A stretch of DNA of 64,000 nt from JACVRX01 sp963819885 (GCA_963819885.1 CAWFXV010000025.1:45551-109550), one strand, 5' to 3'; counted from the first letter of the stretch, positions 1 through 9,131 are shown. Numbers and translations: made by a program. Notes: generated by a model from the letters alone, not told the origin.

Positions 1-468
1 GAGACGGTTTCCAAGATCAACCGCATTGATCGTGACCTCAACCGGATGCTCGGCCGCGAGCCGACGGTGGCCGAAGTCGCCGAACAGGCGGGCTTGTCCG
101 TCGACCGGGTTGTGGAACTGCGCCGGGTCGCCCGCGACTCGGTCAGTCTCGACACTCCTGTCGGCGACGACGGCGAGACGACCCTCGGCGACCTGATCGA
201 GGACAGTGACGTCCTGCAGGCCGCCGATATTGCCGAGCAGCGGGCACTCACCGCGTCGCTGAATGAGCTCGTCGCCACCCTGACCCCGCGCGAGGCGACC
301 ATCATCAAGCTCAGGTTCGGGCTCGAGGACGGCCAACCGCACACGCTGCAGGAGGTGGCCGACCGAGTCGGCCTCACTCGGGAGCGGGTACGCCAGCTGG
401 AGAAGAAGGCGCTCGCCGAGTTGCGCGATCCGCAGCGGCATGAGCCCGTGCTGGCGTGGGCCAGCTGA
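1..468 (+). CDS. Sigma-70 RNA polymerase factor, C-terminal part (5' end outside window)
   Basis: This is the 3' end of a group 1/2 sigma-70 factor, which directs RNA polymerase to promoters. The frame is open from base 1, so the gene starts upstream. The visible 155 residues hold the end of region 3 (GREPTVAEVAEQAGLS near residue 18) and a full region 4, with the -35-binding helix-turn-helix TLQEVADRVGLTRERVRQLE near residue 117. The motif LTPREATIIKLRFGLEDG is typical of RpoD/HrdB/SigB-like factors and is not found in ECF factors. Regions 1 and 2 are outside the window, so the exact group cannot be assigned. The stop is seven bases from the end of the convergent PIN gene. Confidence 0.93.
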   Translation, partial: ETVSKINRIDRDLNRMLGREPTVAEVAEQAGLSVDRVVELRRVARDSVSLDTPVGDDGETTLGDLIEDSDVLQAADIAEQRALTASLNELVATLTPREATIIKLRFGLEDGQPHTLQEVADRVGLTRERVRQLEKKALAELRDPQRHEPVLAWAS

Positions 469-474
469 CAGAGG

Positions 475-876
475 TCAGACCGCAATGACATCGAGCATGC
501 GAGCCAAGCCAGCGAAGTCGCGAGGATTTCGGGTGAGCAGCAGGGCAGCGTGGGCCACGGCGGTCGCTGCAATCTGAAGGTCGAGGCGGCGCAGGCGCGG
601 ACTACGTCCAGAAGCTCGGACGAGTCCGGCCAGGGGTCCGTAGGTCTTTGCCGCGGCGAGGTCGAACGGCCAGATCTCAAACGCTTCGACTACGGCGTGG
701 TACCGCTCGGACCGCGCGTATCGAGCAACCGGATCATCGGTGTTGAGGCCGTAACCCAGCTCGGCGATGGTCACCGCACTGACCGCGTGATCCGCCGACG
801 CGTAACCGCCCAGTTCGATCCGCTCGAGGTCGATGACCACCGAGGTGTCCAGCAGGACGCGTTCTTGCGTCGTCAT
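475..876 (-). CDS. PIN-domain ribonuclease toxin (VapC-like)
   Basis: A 133-residue PIN-domain protein, the size of a VapC toxin. VapC toxins are Mg-dependent RNases kept inactive by a cognate antitoxin. The first acidic residue is in LLDTSVVIDLE near residue 8, a second acidic position is in TIAELGYGL near residue 36, and the C-terminal acidic cluster RLDLQIAATAVAHAALLLT ends with the usual TRNPRDF segment. Its ATG overlaps the stop of the upstream antitoxin gene (ATGA), so the two are translationally coupled, with the antitoxin first as in standard modules. The gene looks intact. Confidence 0.9.
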   Translation of the reverse strand: MTTQERVLLDTSVVIDLERIELGGYASADHAVSAVTIAELGYGLNTDDPVARYARSERYHAVVEAFEIWPFDLAAAKTYGPLAGLVRASGRSPRLRRLDLQIAATAVAHAALLLTRNPRDFAGLARMLDVIAV

Positions 877-1190
877 CCGGTGCCGCCTCGGCCTGCTCTG
901 TCCTGACGAGTAGAGGCGTCGACATCATCGAGGTCGTCGCTTCCGAAGAGAGCGTCCGCGGCGGCACGGTCGGCATACCAACGGTCCACGTCGATCGGCG
1001 GGAGGCGTCGGAACTCGGCCTGCACCTCGCCGAGAGTCTTCCGTGGACGGCCTTCCCCGGCCTGGTGCGGTATGAGGTCGGCAATGGCCTTACCGTGGCG
1101 CGTGACGGTAAAGCTCTCACCAGCCTCGACCCGGCGCATGATCTCCGCGTTCTCGTTGCGAAGCTCCCGCTGGCCGATCACCTCAGTCAT
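873..1190 (-). CDS. Phd/YefM-family antitoxin
   Basis: A 105-residue antitoxin that probably binds both the PIN toxin and its own promoter. The N-terminus MTEVIGQRELRNENAEIMRR and the segment FTVTRHGKAIADLIP are characteristic of the Phd/YefM fold. The rest is a charged, probably unstructured toxin-binding tail. I chose the ATG at 1190 over a start six codons upstream because the family begins at this point. Just upstream on the same strand lies an AT-rich stretch (CAATATTGTGCTATGTT), a likely -10 region, preceded by short tandem repeats. The antitoxin stop overlaps the toxin start by four bases. Confidence 0.88.
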   Translation of the reverse strand: MTEVIGQRELRNENAEIMRRVEAGESFTVTRHGKAIADLIPHQAGEGRPRKTLGEVQAEFRRLPPIDVDRWYADRAAADALFGSDDLDDVDASTRQDRAGRGGTG

Positions 1191-1220
1191 GTGGCTAACA
1201 TAGCACAATATTGGGATTTG

Positions 1221-1249
1221 GCTACGGATGCGCTACGGATGCGCTACGC
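1221..1249. repeat. Tandem 11-bp repeat upstream of the antitoxin gene
   Basis: The unit GCTACGGATGC is repeated head to tail, two complete copies plus the first seven bases of a third. It sits about 30-60 bp upstream of the antitoxin start, where an autoregulatory complex would bind, but the copies are direct repeats rather than palindromes. An operator role is only inferred. Confidence 0.6.
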
Positions 1250-1278
1250 ACCTGTCTTACCCAAGACGGCCAAACGCG

Positions 1279-1313
1279 CCGGTGGGCCCTGCGTTCTCAG
1301 CAGGGCCCACCGG
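1279..1313 (-). terminator. Strong hairpin, probable terminator of the SRPBCC/ArsR operon
   Basis: A perfect 14-bp stem (CCGGTGGGCCCTGC with GCAGGGCCCACCGG) around a 7-base loop begins six bases after the stop of the minus-strand SRPBCC gene. There is no clear U-run, which is common for actinobacterial terminators. It also separates this operon from the toxin-antitoxin promoter. Confidence 0.75.
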
Positions 1314-1318
1314 TGAGT

Positions 1319-1804
1319 TCAGCCGTGCAGCGGCTGGCCGGTCTCGAGCAGGGTCTTCAGGTCGCTGAGCACGTCGGCCCAGCCGCCTCCAGCACCCTCG
1401 ACCGAGCCGGCGACCATCGCCGCCGTGTTCGGTGCTCCGTCAAGCTGGTGGGTCACCGTCAGGCTCGTGACGCCATCCTCCCCCTCCGTGATCTCGTAGG
1501 TCAGCCGGGTGGGTGGCTCCTGATCCCAGCCGGCCCGCCAGGTCTGCACGAGCTTGCGTGGTGGGTCTGCCTCGATGACCTCACCGTCGACAACGACCTC
1601 GGGCATGCCCGCCTTCTGCATTTCGGCGTCGGCAATGGCCCGGTAGGTTCCACCTGGACGCAAGTCGTACTCGACCCGTCCGCCATAGCCGTACCGTTCG
1701 GTCCACTCCGGCTTGGTCAATGCATCCCAGATCGCCTCTGCCGAGGCCTTGATGTAGATCCGGTACACCTGCGTTGTTGTGCTGGTACTCGTCTCGGTGC
1801 TCAT
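1319..1804 (-). CDS. SRPBCC/AHSA1-domain protein
   Basis: A 161-residue protein of the activator-of-Hsp90-ATPase-like SRPBCC fold, a cytoplasmic hydrophobic-pocket domain. Evidence is the start VYRIYIKASAEAIWDALTKP near residue 13, GGRVEYDLRPGGTYR, and the C-terminal GGGWADVLSDLKTLLETG helix typical of the family. The ATG at 1804 overlaps the stop of the ArsR gene (ATGA), so it is cotranscribed with and translationally coupled to the regulator. ArsR-AHSA1 pairs of this kind are widespread in actinobacteria. Their ligand is generally unknown, and nothing here reveals it. Confidence 0.88.
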   Translation of the reverse strand: MSTETSTSTTTQVYRIYIKASAEAIWDALTKPEWTERYGYGGRVEYDLRPGGTYRAIADAEMQKAGMPEVVVDGEVIEADPPRKLVQTWRAGWDQEPPTRLTYEITEGEDGVTSLTVTHQLDGAPNTAAMVAGSVEGAGGGWADVLSDLKTLLETGQPLHG

Positions 1805-2121
1805 CTCTGGTCCTCCAGCTCGGTCTTGAGTCCGACGAGCGCGGACACCCGTCGCTCCTTGTACTTGTCGATCCACCGGTCGTGGATCAGCCGGATCGGC
1901 ACCGGGTTCAGGAAATGCAGCTTCTCCCGGCCCGAGCGGCGCGTGACGACCAGACCCGCGTCCTCGAGCACCCGCAGGTGCTTCATGGCGCCGAAGCGGG
2001 TCATCTCCAACTCGGACTCGAGCTCGGTGAGCGTGCGGCCGTCACGCGCGAAGAGCCGGTCGAGCAGGAATCGACGAGTCGGGTCGGCGAGTGCCTTGAA
2101 CACCCGGTCGTCGTCGGTCAT
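1801..2121 (-). CDS. ArsR-family winged-helix repressor
   Basis: A 106-residue ArsR/SmtB-type regulator. The sequence VFKALADPTRRFLLDRLF opens the fold near residue 6, the recognition region is ELEMTRFGAMKHLRVLEDAGLV (residues about 40-61), followed by the wing VVTRRSGREKLHFLNP. There is no cysteine-based metal motif such as CxCxxC, so it probably senses something other than metal. The ATG at 2121 is favoured: an excellent promoter ends seven bases upstream, which leaves room only for a leaderless transcript starting at or next to this ATG. The alternative start twelve codons upstream would lie inside the operator. Confidence 0.9.
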   Translation of the reverse strand: MTDDDRVFKALADPTRRFLLDRLFARDGRTLTELESELEMTRFGAMKHLRVLEDAGLVVTRRSGREKLHFLNPVPIRLIHDRWIDKYKERRVSALVGLKTELEDQR

Positions 2122-2127
2122 GACTCG

Positions 2128-2157
2128 ACAATATGTGACCAGATGGTCACATGTCAA
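2128..2157 (-). promoter_or_regulatory. Promoter with perfect palindromic operator of the ArsR/SRPBCC operon
   Basis: On the minus strand there is a consensus -35 TTGACA (2157-2152), an 18-bp spacer and a -10 TATTGT (2133-2128). Nearly the whole spacer is a palindrome with 9-bp arms ATGTGACCA and TGGTCACAT (2133-2152) around a 2-bp centre. A bound dimer would block RNA polymerase completely, which fits autorepression by the ArsR protein. The -10 ends only seven bases from the ATG, so the mRNA should be leaderless. Confidence 0.85.
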
Positions 2158-2261
2158 TCGGGCTCTTCACGACCCGGCTGGACGGACGTACAAGGAGCCG
2201 ACGTCGCTGGTTGAGCAAGCGGCGACGTGACGCTGAGCCGCAGGCCCGGCATGCTGCTGGT

Positions 2262-3275
2262 GTGACCGTGCCGTTGCTGACGCCGCGACCGGTCGCGACG
2301 TCTCTGGACGAGCTACTCGCCAACGCAACCGACCGGCGGCCGTTCCGGCACAGTGACTCGAAGTCGGGCTCGGCCCTTGAGCAGGTCGTCGTGGACGGCG
2401 AACCACACGTGCTCAAGCACGTTCATGTCGACGACGACTGGACGATGCGGTTCGGCGGCGACATCGGCTGCCACCCCGTGCAGGTCTGGGCGGCGGGACT
2501 GATGGACGTCCTGCCCGACCGGATCGATCACGGCGTGGTCGGTGTCGCGGGTGGGCTCGGCCGCAATGGCTGGGGCGGGGCGATCCTCATGCGGGACCTG
2601 TCCGCGGACCTGGTGCCGGCCGGCGACGAGCCGCTGAGCCTGAGCCGTCACCTGACCTACCTCGATGACCTGGCCGCGCTGTGCGCACAGCTGCTCGGGT
2701 GGAGCGACGACGTCGGGCTGATGCCGCTGGTGAATCGCTGGACCTGGTTCAACCCGGCTTGCCTCGCGGTGGAGGCAGAGCGTGGCTGGCCCGAGCCGGT
2801 CCCCCGGCTGGCGCACGACGGGTGGGCAAGGTTCGCCGAACGCGTGCCCCGGCCTGTGCTGGATGTCGTGGAAGATCTTCGGCGCGATCCGAGTCCGCTG
2901 GTTACTGCGGCGCTGCAGACTCCGAGCACGTTCGTGCACGGAGATTGGAAGCTCGGCAACGTCGGTACCGCGGCCGATGGACGCACCGTCCTGATCGACT
3001 GGACCTATCCCGGCGAGGCACCGCCGTGTTATGAGCTCGCGTGGTATCTCTCGCTCAACCGAGCCAGGCTGCCGCACAGCAAGGAAAACGCGATCGAGGT
3101 ATTCCGCAGCGCGCTCGAACGGCACGGAGTCGAGACTGCCGAGTGGTTCGAACGGCAACTCGGGATATGCCTGCTCGGCAGCATGGTGATCTTCGGCTGG
3201 GAGAAAGCGCTCGGAGATGACGCCGAGCTCGGCTGGTGGTGTGATCGCGCGAGCGAAGGCGCGGCGACGCTCTGA
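2262..3275 (+). CDS. Aminoglycoside phosphotransferase-family (APH) kinase
   Basis: A 337-residue protein with the APH/choline-kinase fold. The catalytic Brenner motif HGDWKLGN is near residue 227 and the metal-binding VLIDWTYPGEAP near 247, both intact. Enzymes of this family phosphorylate small hydroxyl substrates such as aminoglycosides, homoserine or choline. The substrate cannot be read from the sequence and antibiotic resistance should not be assumed. I placed the start at the GTG at 2262, because the residues encoded upstream are arginine-rich and unlike the family. The upstream region is shared with the divergent ArsR promoter. Confidence 0.82.
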   Translation: MTVPLLTPRPVATSLDELLANATDRRPFRHSDSKSGSALEQVVVDGEPHVLKHVHVDDDWTMRFGGDIGCHPVQVWAAGLMDVLPDRIDHGVVGVAGGLGRNGWGGAILMRDLSADLVPAGDEPLSLSRHLTYLDDLAALCAQLLGWSDDVGLMPLVNRWTWFNPACLAVEAERGWPEPVPRLAHDGWARFAERVPRPVLDVVEDLRRDPSPLVTAALQTPSTFVHGDWKLGNVGTAADGRTVLIDWTYPGEAPPCYELAWYLSLNRARLPHSKENAIEVFRSALERHGVETAEWFERQLGICLLGSMVIFGWEKALGDDAELGWWCDRASEGAATL

Positions 3276-3318
3276 GGTGCGCGAGTGCAGCAATGCCGGT
3301 AGTGGCAGAGTCGTCGAT

Positions 3319-3684
3319 GTGAGACTGTCGGCTGAGCAGGTAGACGACTTCTTGACCGGCCGGGACGGCGCAGTACGGTCGCTCGCCTTGGCGAGCCGAG
3401 ACCTTGTCCTGGAGATCTTTCCCGACGCGGTCGAGACGGCAGAGGGCAATGAGTTCGGTTACGGATTCGACAGCGGCTACAAGGGACTTGTCTTCACGAT
3501 CAGCTTGGTTCGAGAAGGCGTCAATCTCGGCGTCTTTGGCGGTGCGTCCCTCGATGATCCGACCGGGCTACTGGAGGGCACCGGCAAAGTGCACCGGCAC
3601 GTGAAGATCCGCACTGAGTCCGACCTGAGCACTGACCTTCGCGAGCTGCTCAGCCGCGCGTTCGCCAAGCGCACGAACAGCTGA
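3319..3684 (+). CDS. DUF1801-like protein
   Basis: A 121-residue protein of the DUF1801/YdhG type. Visible features are LSAEQVDDFLTGRDGAVRSLALASRDLVLEIFP at the N-terminus, FGYGFDSGYKGLVFTISLVR, VNLGVFGGASLDDPTGLLEG, and the conserved ending TGKVHRHVKIRTESDL. The biochemical function of the family is unknown. The GTG at 3319 is the best start because homology begins there. A damaged paralogue follows 18 bases downstream, so the pair arose by tandem duplication. Confidence 0.75.
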   Translation: MRLSAEQVDDFLTGRDGAVRSLALASRDLVLEIFPDAVETAEGNEFGYGFDSGYKGLVFTISLVREGVNLGVFGGASLDDPTGLLEGTGKVHRHVKIRTESDLSTDLRELLSRAFAKRTNS

Positions 3685-3701
3685 CCCCACCAGGAGACCA
3701 G

Positions 3702-3993
3702 ATGGCCGCCGCGGGGATCGTCACCGGCGACTCGTCGGTATTCGAGGAGATGGTCGCCAGCTCACCGAAGCAGATACGTGAGCTGGCCCTGGCCAGCCGA
3801 GCGTTGATCTTCGACGTGTTGCCGCAGACGGTCGAGGTGGTCTTGGCCGCAGCACGCCGGACGCGGCTTATTCGAAGGCACCGGCCGACTGATGCGCCAC
3901 GTCAAGATCCGCACCCACGCCGACCTGAAGAATCCGGCTCTGCGACGCCTGGTCGAGGTAGCGACGACGCACAGAGTTCCGCCGATTGCTTGA
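3702..3993 (+). pseudogene. Broken DUF1801-like paralogue (internal deletion and frameshift)
   Basis: The first 46 codons (VFEEMVASSPKQIRELALA, then LIFDVLPQTVEVV) match the start of the preceding gene. After about base 3850 the conserved end of the family (LFEGTGRLMRHVKIRTHADL) continues in a different frame to the TGA at 3991. Roughly 40 residues of the central domain are missing compared with the intact neighbour. This is therefore a deletion plus a frame change, more than a simple sequencing indel. A ribosome-binding site (CAGGAGACCAG) still precedes the ATG. Confidence 0.75.
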
Positions 3994-4007
3994 TCGGTGC
4001 CGATTCA

Positions 4008-6045
4008 TCAGGCGATGAACGGCACCCAGGCCTGCTGGTCGAGGTCGTCGAGATCGCTCGCGAGTGCTCCGCTCGCCGACAACGTCCACAGTGTGTCGCC
4101 GATCACCAATGACCGGCGGATCGTCGGGTCGGCCGAGTAGTCGCCCGATTCAGCGCCGGAACCACCGTGGCTCAGCGCGCCGACCTCGACGAGCGAGTCA
4201 CCGTCGATTCGGAGAACGACGGCGCCACCAGCAGGGGCGATAGACGGCTGGGCATCGTTCGGCGCGGCCTCTGGCCAGATTCCGCCGTCCCACCACACCG
4301 GGATGACGACGAGCTGTTCGTCCGGCCAGTACAGGAATGCGTGCGGGTCGTGCTCGGCGTCGGACCACCCACCCGGCATCGGAAAGGTATCGAGCCGGGC
4401 CGGTGCCGCCGGGTCGCCGACGTCGAACAACGACACCTGGGTGCCGCGCACCATGCCCTGCGCGTCGGCGTCCTGCCCGATGCCGATCAGCCGGTCCGCG
4501 TCGAGCGGATGCAAGTAGGACGAATACCCAGGGACCTTGAGCTCTCCGACGACTCGCGGTGACCTCGGATCGCTGAGATCCAGGGTGTAGAGAGGGTCCA
4601 CCTGCCGAAACGTCACGACGTATCCGAGCGGTCCGATGAACCGCACCGCGTAGATCTGCTCGCCCTGGCCCAGCCCGCCGACGCTGCCGACGACCTGCAG
4701 CCCGTCGCCACGCTGGGAGAGCACCGTCACGCGGCTTTCGGACTGCGGAACGGGATCGGGGGCCGTCACGCCGGACCACTGGTCAAGGGTGGTCGCGACC
4801 CGCAGATACCCCTCGTGTTCGGAGAGGGAGTACTGGTTCAGCAGCCGTCCGTCAACCGACCCGGAAGCGACGTACTGAGCCTTGCCTCCCCCCGTGATGT
4901 CGAACTTGTGGATCTCTGTGGTCGGCTCCACGTCGCGAAAGAGGCCGGCCCTCATGTCGACCGGCATCGGGAAACCCGTGTGGTCGTCGGCGATGTACAC
5001 GCTTGACCCGGTGCCGTAGACCGTTTGCCCGTCGGCGACGACGGCCACCGAGTTGTCCGGCCGCAATGCTGCGGTGAGATCGAGCGTGAGCACCGTGAGC
5101 ATCGAGGTGCCGGAGTACGTCCGGGGGTGACTGACATCGGCGCAGTCGACGAGTGAGCCCTCGCTGCGGTCGCCTCCTTCGCTCAGCCCATACCGGGGCA
5201 GCCAGTCCTCGATCGTCGATTGGGCAAGAACCTCGCGGTTCGCGGCCAGGGCGCTGTCCTCGAGCACCCGGCTTGGTCGGACCGGATGGATAGTCCATCG
5301 CCAGCCGCGGCCCGGACCGCACGACAATGCGTGCGACCGAGTCGACCTGACGCGCGTCGACGAAGTGCCGTCGAGATCGAGTGTCGCTGACAATGCGAGG
5401 CTGGCCGGAGAGGTCGACAAGGACCAGCCTGCTTCCTTCGGCAACTGAGCTTCCGCGGCCGCGGCGGCGCATGAGTTGTCCCGTTGGACGCGACGCTCAG
5501 CGGAGCTCATCACGACGAGCACCCGATCGCCGTCCAGCAGCAGCTGGGTCCGCGATACCACCCACCGGCGGAGTCCGAGAACCTCAGTGATCCGAGCGGC
5601 TCTGTTGGACTCGACCTCGATCACTCGCAAGCGTGCCATCCAGCACTGAGACGATGCGGCGGCCGTCGGTTTTGACCAGATCGGGCTCGTCGACACCGGC
5701 CTCATGGATGTTGGTCGTCGAATACGCCGGCGGCGCGGCTTCGCCGCTGGCGGCTTCGTCGCCGCCGGTGGCCGAGCGGGCGCCGGCGTCGGCCGCTGCT
5801 TGCGGCACCAGGCCTTCCGCGTAAGCCAGCCCTTCACCGAGCCCGTACGGCGTCACGAACTCCGCTGCCGCCTGCTTGAGCTGCTCCAAGGCGTCGTCGC
5901 ACGAGTCGTACCGCACCAGCTGGTAGGCCGCGGCAACCTGGCCGAGCGGTGGTTGCCCGGCCCCCGCGCCCGTGCAGGCACTCAGCGCAAGCACCGACCC
6001 GGTCAGGCTCGCGACGACGAGAGACGCTTTCCACCCGATCTGCAT
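4008..6045 (-). pseudogene. Secreted C-terminal beta-propeller lipoprotein, several frameshifts
   Basis: The product belongs to the secreted beta-propeller family (Pfam Beta_propel type). It begins with a lipoprotein signal, MQIGWKASLVVASLTGSVLALSACTG, followed by YSTTNIHEAGVDEPDLVKTDGRRIVSV, the hallmark of the family. The propeller continues (VYGTGSSVYIADDHTG, EIHKFDITGGGKAQYVASG, AVRFIGPLGYVVTFRQVDPL, LHPLDADRLIGIG) to the C-terminus. The frame changes near 5640, so the N-terminal 140 residues and the rest are in different frames, and again twice between about 5450 and 5285, where VDLSGQPRIVSDTR and QVDSVARIVVRSGPRLA lie in a third frame. Residues remain conserved through each break, so sequencing indels are a real possibility. 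In an intact form it would be an extracellular, membrane-anchored propeller of unknown role. Confidence 0.8.
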
Positions 6046-6277
6046 GCGCCTTGGACGGTTCTCGGTGGTGGCTGGTTCCCCCGGTTGCCGACCTGAGTTG
6101 CCGACCTGAGTTGCCGACGAGTGCGTGGCACGCTGAGCCGTTCCACAAACTGGGGCATATCATCCCGCTGAACAGCGGTCCATCGTGCCAGGTGTGACCG
6201 CCCAGCGTGCCACGCCTGTATCTGCGGTGAGTCCACGAGACTGGCAGGGATTGGCTGCTCGAATGGAGGTACCTGCT

Positions 6278-7228
6278 GTGGACGTTGCCGTCGTCGGCTG
6301 CGGGGTCATCGGCCTCACCACAGCCGTGCGCCTGCAGGAGGCCGGCCTGACGGTCCGCATTGTCGCGCGTGACTTGCCACTAGAGACGACGTCGAATGTC
6401 GCGGCCGCCATCTGGTATCCGTACCGCGCGTATCCGCAGGACCGCGTCCTGGATTGGGGAGCTCAGACATTCGACGTATTCGAGGAGTTGGCCGCGTCTC
6501 AGTCGACCGGTATCCGGATGCGGGAGGTCAAGGAGCTGTTCCGCACTGGGGAGCCGGACCCGTGGTGGATGCACGCCGTCAGACAAATCCGGCACTGCGA
6601 CGCCACCGAGCTGCCGGCTGGGTTCGTCGACGGCTTCGTCTTCACGACGCCGGTCGTTGAGATGCCGATCTACCTCACCTATCTGATGCGGCGCTTTCAG
6701 GCGGGCGGCGGCGTGATCGAGCAGCGGGATGTCGGTGTGCTGGCCGACGTAGCGAGCGATGAACGGGTGATCGTCCATTGCGCCGGTGTTGGAGCAAAGG
6801 GCTTGGCCCCCGACTCCTCGGTCACGCCGATCCGCGGTCAGGTCGTCTGTGTCCACAACCCCGGTATCGACCAAGTGCTCCTCGATGAGGGCAACCCCGA
6901 CGGCATCACCTACATCGTGCCGCGCTCGGCCGACTGCATCCTGGGCGGAACTGCGGAGGTTGGTGCCGACGGCCTCGAGCCCGACCCGGAGATCGCGCGC
7001 GGCATCCTGCATCGCTGCAGCAGGCTCGAACCGCGCTTGCGCGGGGCCCGGGTGCTCTCACACAAGGTGGGCCTGAGACCCGGGCGCCCCTCGATAAGGC
7101 TCGAGACGGCCGAGTTACCTGACGCCAGGCCGTGCATCCACAACTACGGCCACGGCGGAGCGGGCGTCACCTTGTCGTGGGGGTGCGCCGACGAAGTCGT
7201 CCGGCTCGTCCGGACCGTCCTCGCCTAG
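6278..7228 (+). CDS. D-amino-acid oxidase (FAD-dependent)
   Basis: A 316-residue flavoenzyme that oxidatively deaminates D-amino acids to keto acids with release of ammonia and hydrogen peroxide. The FAD-binding motif VVGCGVIGLTTAVRLQEAG is at the very N-terminus, SNVAAAIWYPYRAYP follows near residue 47, and the family signature HNYGHGGAGVTLSWG lies near residue 288. The start is set by the Shine-Dalgarno GGAGG eight bases before the GTG at 6278; an ATG at 6263 would contain that site. The length is normal for bacterial DAAO (about 320). It stands alone between minus-strand genes. Confidence 0.9.
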   Translation: MDVAVVGCGVIGLTTAVRLQEAGLTVRIVARDLPLETTSNVAAAIWYPYRAYPQDRVLDWGAQTFDVFEELAASQSTGIRMREVKELFRTGEPDPWWMHAVRQIRHCDATELPAGFVDGFVFTTPVVEMPIYLTYLMRRFQAGGGVIEQRDVGVLADVASDERVIVHCAGVGAKGLAPDSSVTPIRGQVVCVHNPGIDQVLLDEGNPDGITYIVPRSADCILGGTAEVGADGLEPDPEIARGILHRCSRLEPRLRGARVLSHKVGLRPGRPSIRLETAELPDARPCIHNYGHGGAGVTLSWGCADEVVRLVRTVLA

Positions 7229-7274
7229 ATTCCCGAGCGGATAGCAGCGGTCCGCGACCCGGGCTTCGCCGGTC

Positions 7275-9131
7275 TCAGCTCACGGTGCCCGCGTAGTACC
7301 GCTGGGCAAGCGCCCAGGCGTCTTTGCCACAGATCGAACCCATCGTGCGACCTTCGAAGTCGTCGGGGCTGATGTGAATTCCGCCGAACAGTCGTGAAAG
7401 CCCCGCCTGATCGGCCGCGTCGAAGTAGCTGGCCCACTGCAGCGTGACGTCCTCGGTGGGCCCGAGCTCGACCTGGAGTTCGCCGGCAGGGATGGTCCAC
7501 TCGGCCAGCCCGCCCGGGAAGTAGGGACTGCCCGTGAACGCGGTCATCACTTCGGCAGCTGCGCGGCTGAACGTGCTGTGACCTGAGACGTAGCCCGCGA
7601 AGGCCGGTGTCACGAAGGTCGCGAGCTGATACGGCACCCAGTCGACCGCCAGGATCCAGCCCACCCCGGCCGTCTGCGTGGCCGGATCGTCCGGGTTCCC
7701 GCGCCAGGCACGGATCGCGATCTCGTCGACGTGATCGGCGAGCGCTTCGTGCCGCTCGCCGGGGACACTCGATGCAGCCGTGACGACCTCGATCAGTCCG
7801 GGGGCCAGCGGGAGGCCATCCGGGTCGTACGCGGGAAGGTCGGCATCGCTGGACTGGCCCAGGCCGCCCATGTACCGGATCATCGAGATCGGACGGGCCG
7901 AGTCGTAGAACCCCTTCACGCCCCACGCCGCCACGGCCGCATCGTGGACCGCGCCGTTGATGGCGAAGTAGAGCTTCACGTCCCACTCGAGCCGGTCCAG
8001 GACCGGTCCCTGCCCGCCCATCCGGTGCTCGAAACCCGGCGTATCGGAGACCTCGTTCGCGATGGTGTTCCAATGACCCGGCGGGGTCTCCGAGGCTGGC
8101 CCGTCGGCCCAGAACTGGGCCAGGACACGGTCGAAGTCACCGCGGAGCACGACGTTGGTCTCGTAGGCCTCGCCGGTGACCGGGTTCTCCGCGTATCCGT
8201 TGCCATCGTTCGTACCGAGCGTGTTGTCCCCGAAGGCCCCAGGACCGATGTCGATCGTCACACCGTCGCTCGGGTCGAGCTGGCTGCTATACGCGATGAT
8301 CTCGACGGCGGTCTGCTTGAATTCCTCGTCCGTCTCGAGCTGCGGTGGGGCCCCCGGGTCGATCGGCGTGCCCTGTGCGGAATGCGGGAGCGCGAACGTG
8401 CGGACCTGGCCCCAGTGCGGCCCGACGAAACGCTGCACGTTGCCAGGAATCGGGAGGCCGTTCTGGGCCACGAATTGCGCGAGGGCCAGCGGCTGCCAGA
8501 GATTCGGATCGGTCATCGTGGCGCCTGACTCACTGACGACGAGCGGCGGGTTGGCGGGCCGGTAGTCGGTGTCGATGTAGCGCTGCGGCTCGAGCGAGCC
8601 GTCGGACTTCCCATGCTCGATCACGGCTGCGGCAATCCGGTTCCCGAGCGCGGCCGGCGAGTCACCTTCGGTTTCGACGTAGTCGTTCCGGTAACAGAGT
8701 GACTCCATCGTGCGGGTGAGCTCTTCGAACGTCTCTTGCAAGCCCGCTGCCTTCGAGTACCGCCACAGCAGCACCCGGTATGCGGCGAAGCTGATCGCGG
8801 TCTCCCGGGCTGCCTGGACGTCGTCAGCCTGGTGCTTCTCGGTCACGAAGTAGCCCTGCGCGGTGGGGTCGTACGCCGCCCACGCGTCCCACATCGCGGC
8901 CGACGCGTGGAAGAGGTTGCGAGCATGGACGGTCGGCGCCGGCACGTCACGGCGGATCGCGTCGAGCAGCGCGTCGTCCCACACTCGCGCGACCGAGTGC
9001 CCGTCCGCGTCGGCTCGCTGGCAGCCGTCGATGCTGTAGGGCTCGGCAGCGCTCTGGTTCACGATCACGACGCCGGCCGTGGCCACGAGTGTGCCGACCG
9101 CCACGAACGCGAATACCGACCGGGCTCGCAT
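7275..9131 (-). CDS. Vanadium-dependent haloperoxidase (PAP2 superfamily)
   Basis: A 618-residue exported protein with an N-terminal hydrophobic signal segment (VFAFVAVGTLVATAGVVIV). The complete vanadate/phosphate-binding signature of the haloperoxidase-PAP2 superfamily is present: K-x6-RP in KGFYDSARP (about residue 406), SGHS in YVSGHSTFSR (about 514), and S-R-x5-H-x3-D in SRLFGGIHISPDD (about 580). Known members oxidise halides with hydrogen peroxide or act as phosphatases; which applies here cannot be told. The ATG at 9131 overlaps the stop of the upstream UnbV gene (TGATG; a GTG one codon earlier is also possible), so the two are coupled. It is the last gene of the probable operon that begins at 14214. 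Confidence 0.9.
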   Translation of the reverse strand: MRARSVFAFVAVGTLVATAGVVIVNQSAAEPYSIDGCQRADADGHSVARVWDDALLDAIRRDVPAPTVHARNLFHASAAMWDAWAAYDPTAQGYFVTEKHQADDVQAARETAISFAAYRVLLWRYSKAAGLQETFEELTRTMESLCYRNDYVETEGDSPAALGNRIAAAVIEHGKSDGSLEPQRYIDTDYRPANPPLVVSESGATMTDPNLWQPLALAQFVAQNGLPIPGNVQRFVGPHWGQVRTFALPHSAQGTPIDPGAPPQLETDEEFKQTAVEIIAYSSQLDPSDGVTIDIGPGAFGDNTLGTNDGNGYAENPVTGEAYETNVVLRGDFDRVLAQFWADGPASETPPGHWNTIANEVSDTPGFEHRMGGQGPVLDRLEWDVKLYFAINGAVHDAAVAAWGVKGFYDSARPISMIRYMGGLGQSSDADLPAYDPDGLPLAPGLIEVVTAASSVPGERHEALADHVDEIAIRAWRGNPDDPATQTAGVGWILAVDWVPYQLATFVTPAFAGYVSGHSTFSRAAAEVMTAFTGSPYFPGGLAEWTIPAGELQVELGPTEDVTLQWASYFDAADQAGLSRLFGGIHISPDDFEGRTMGSICGKDAWALAQRYYAGTVS

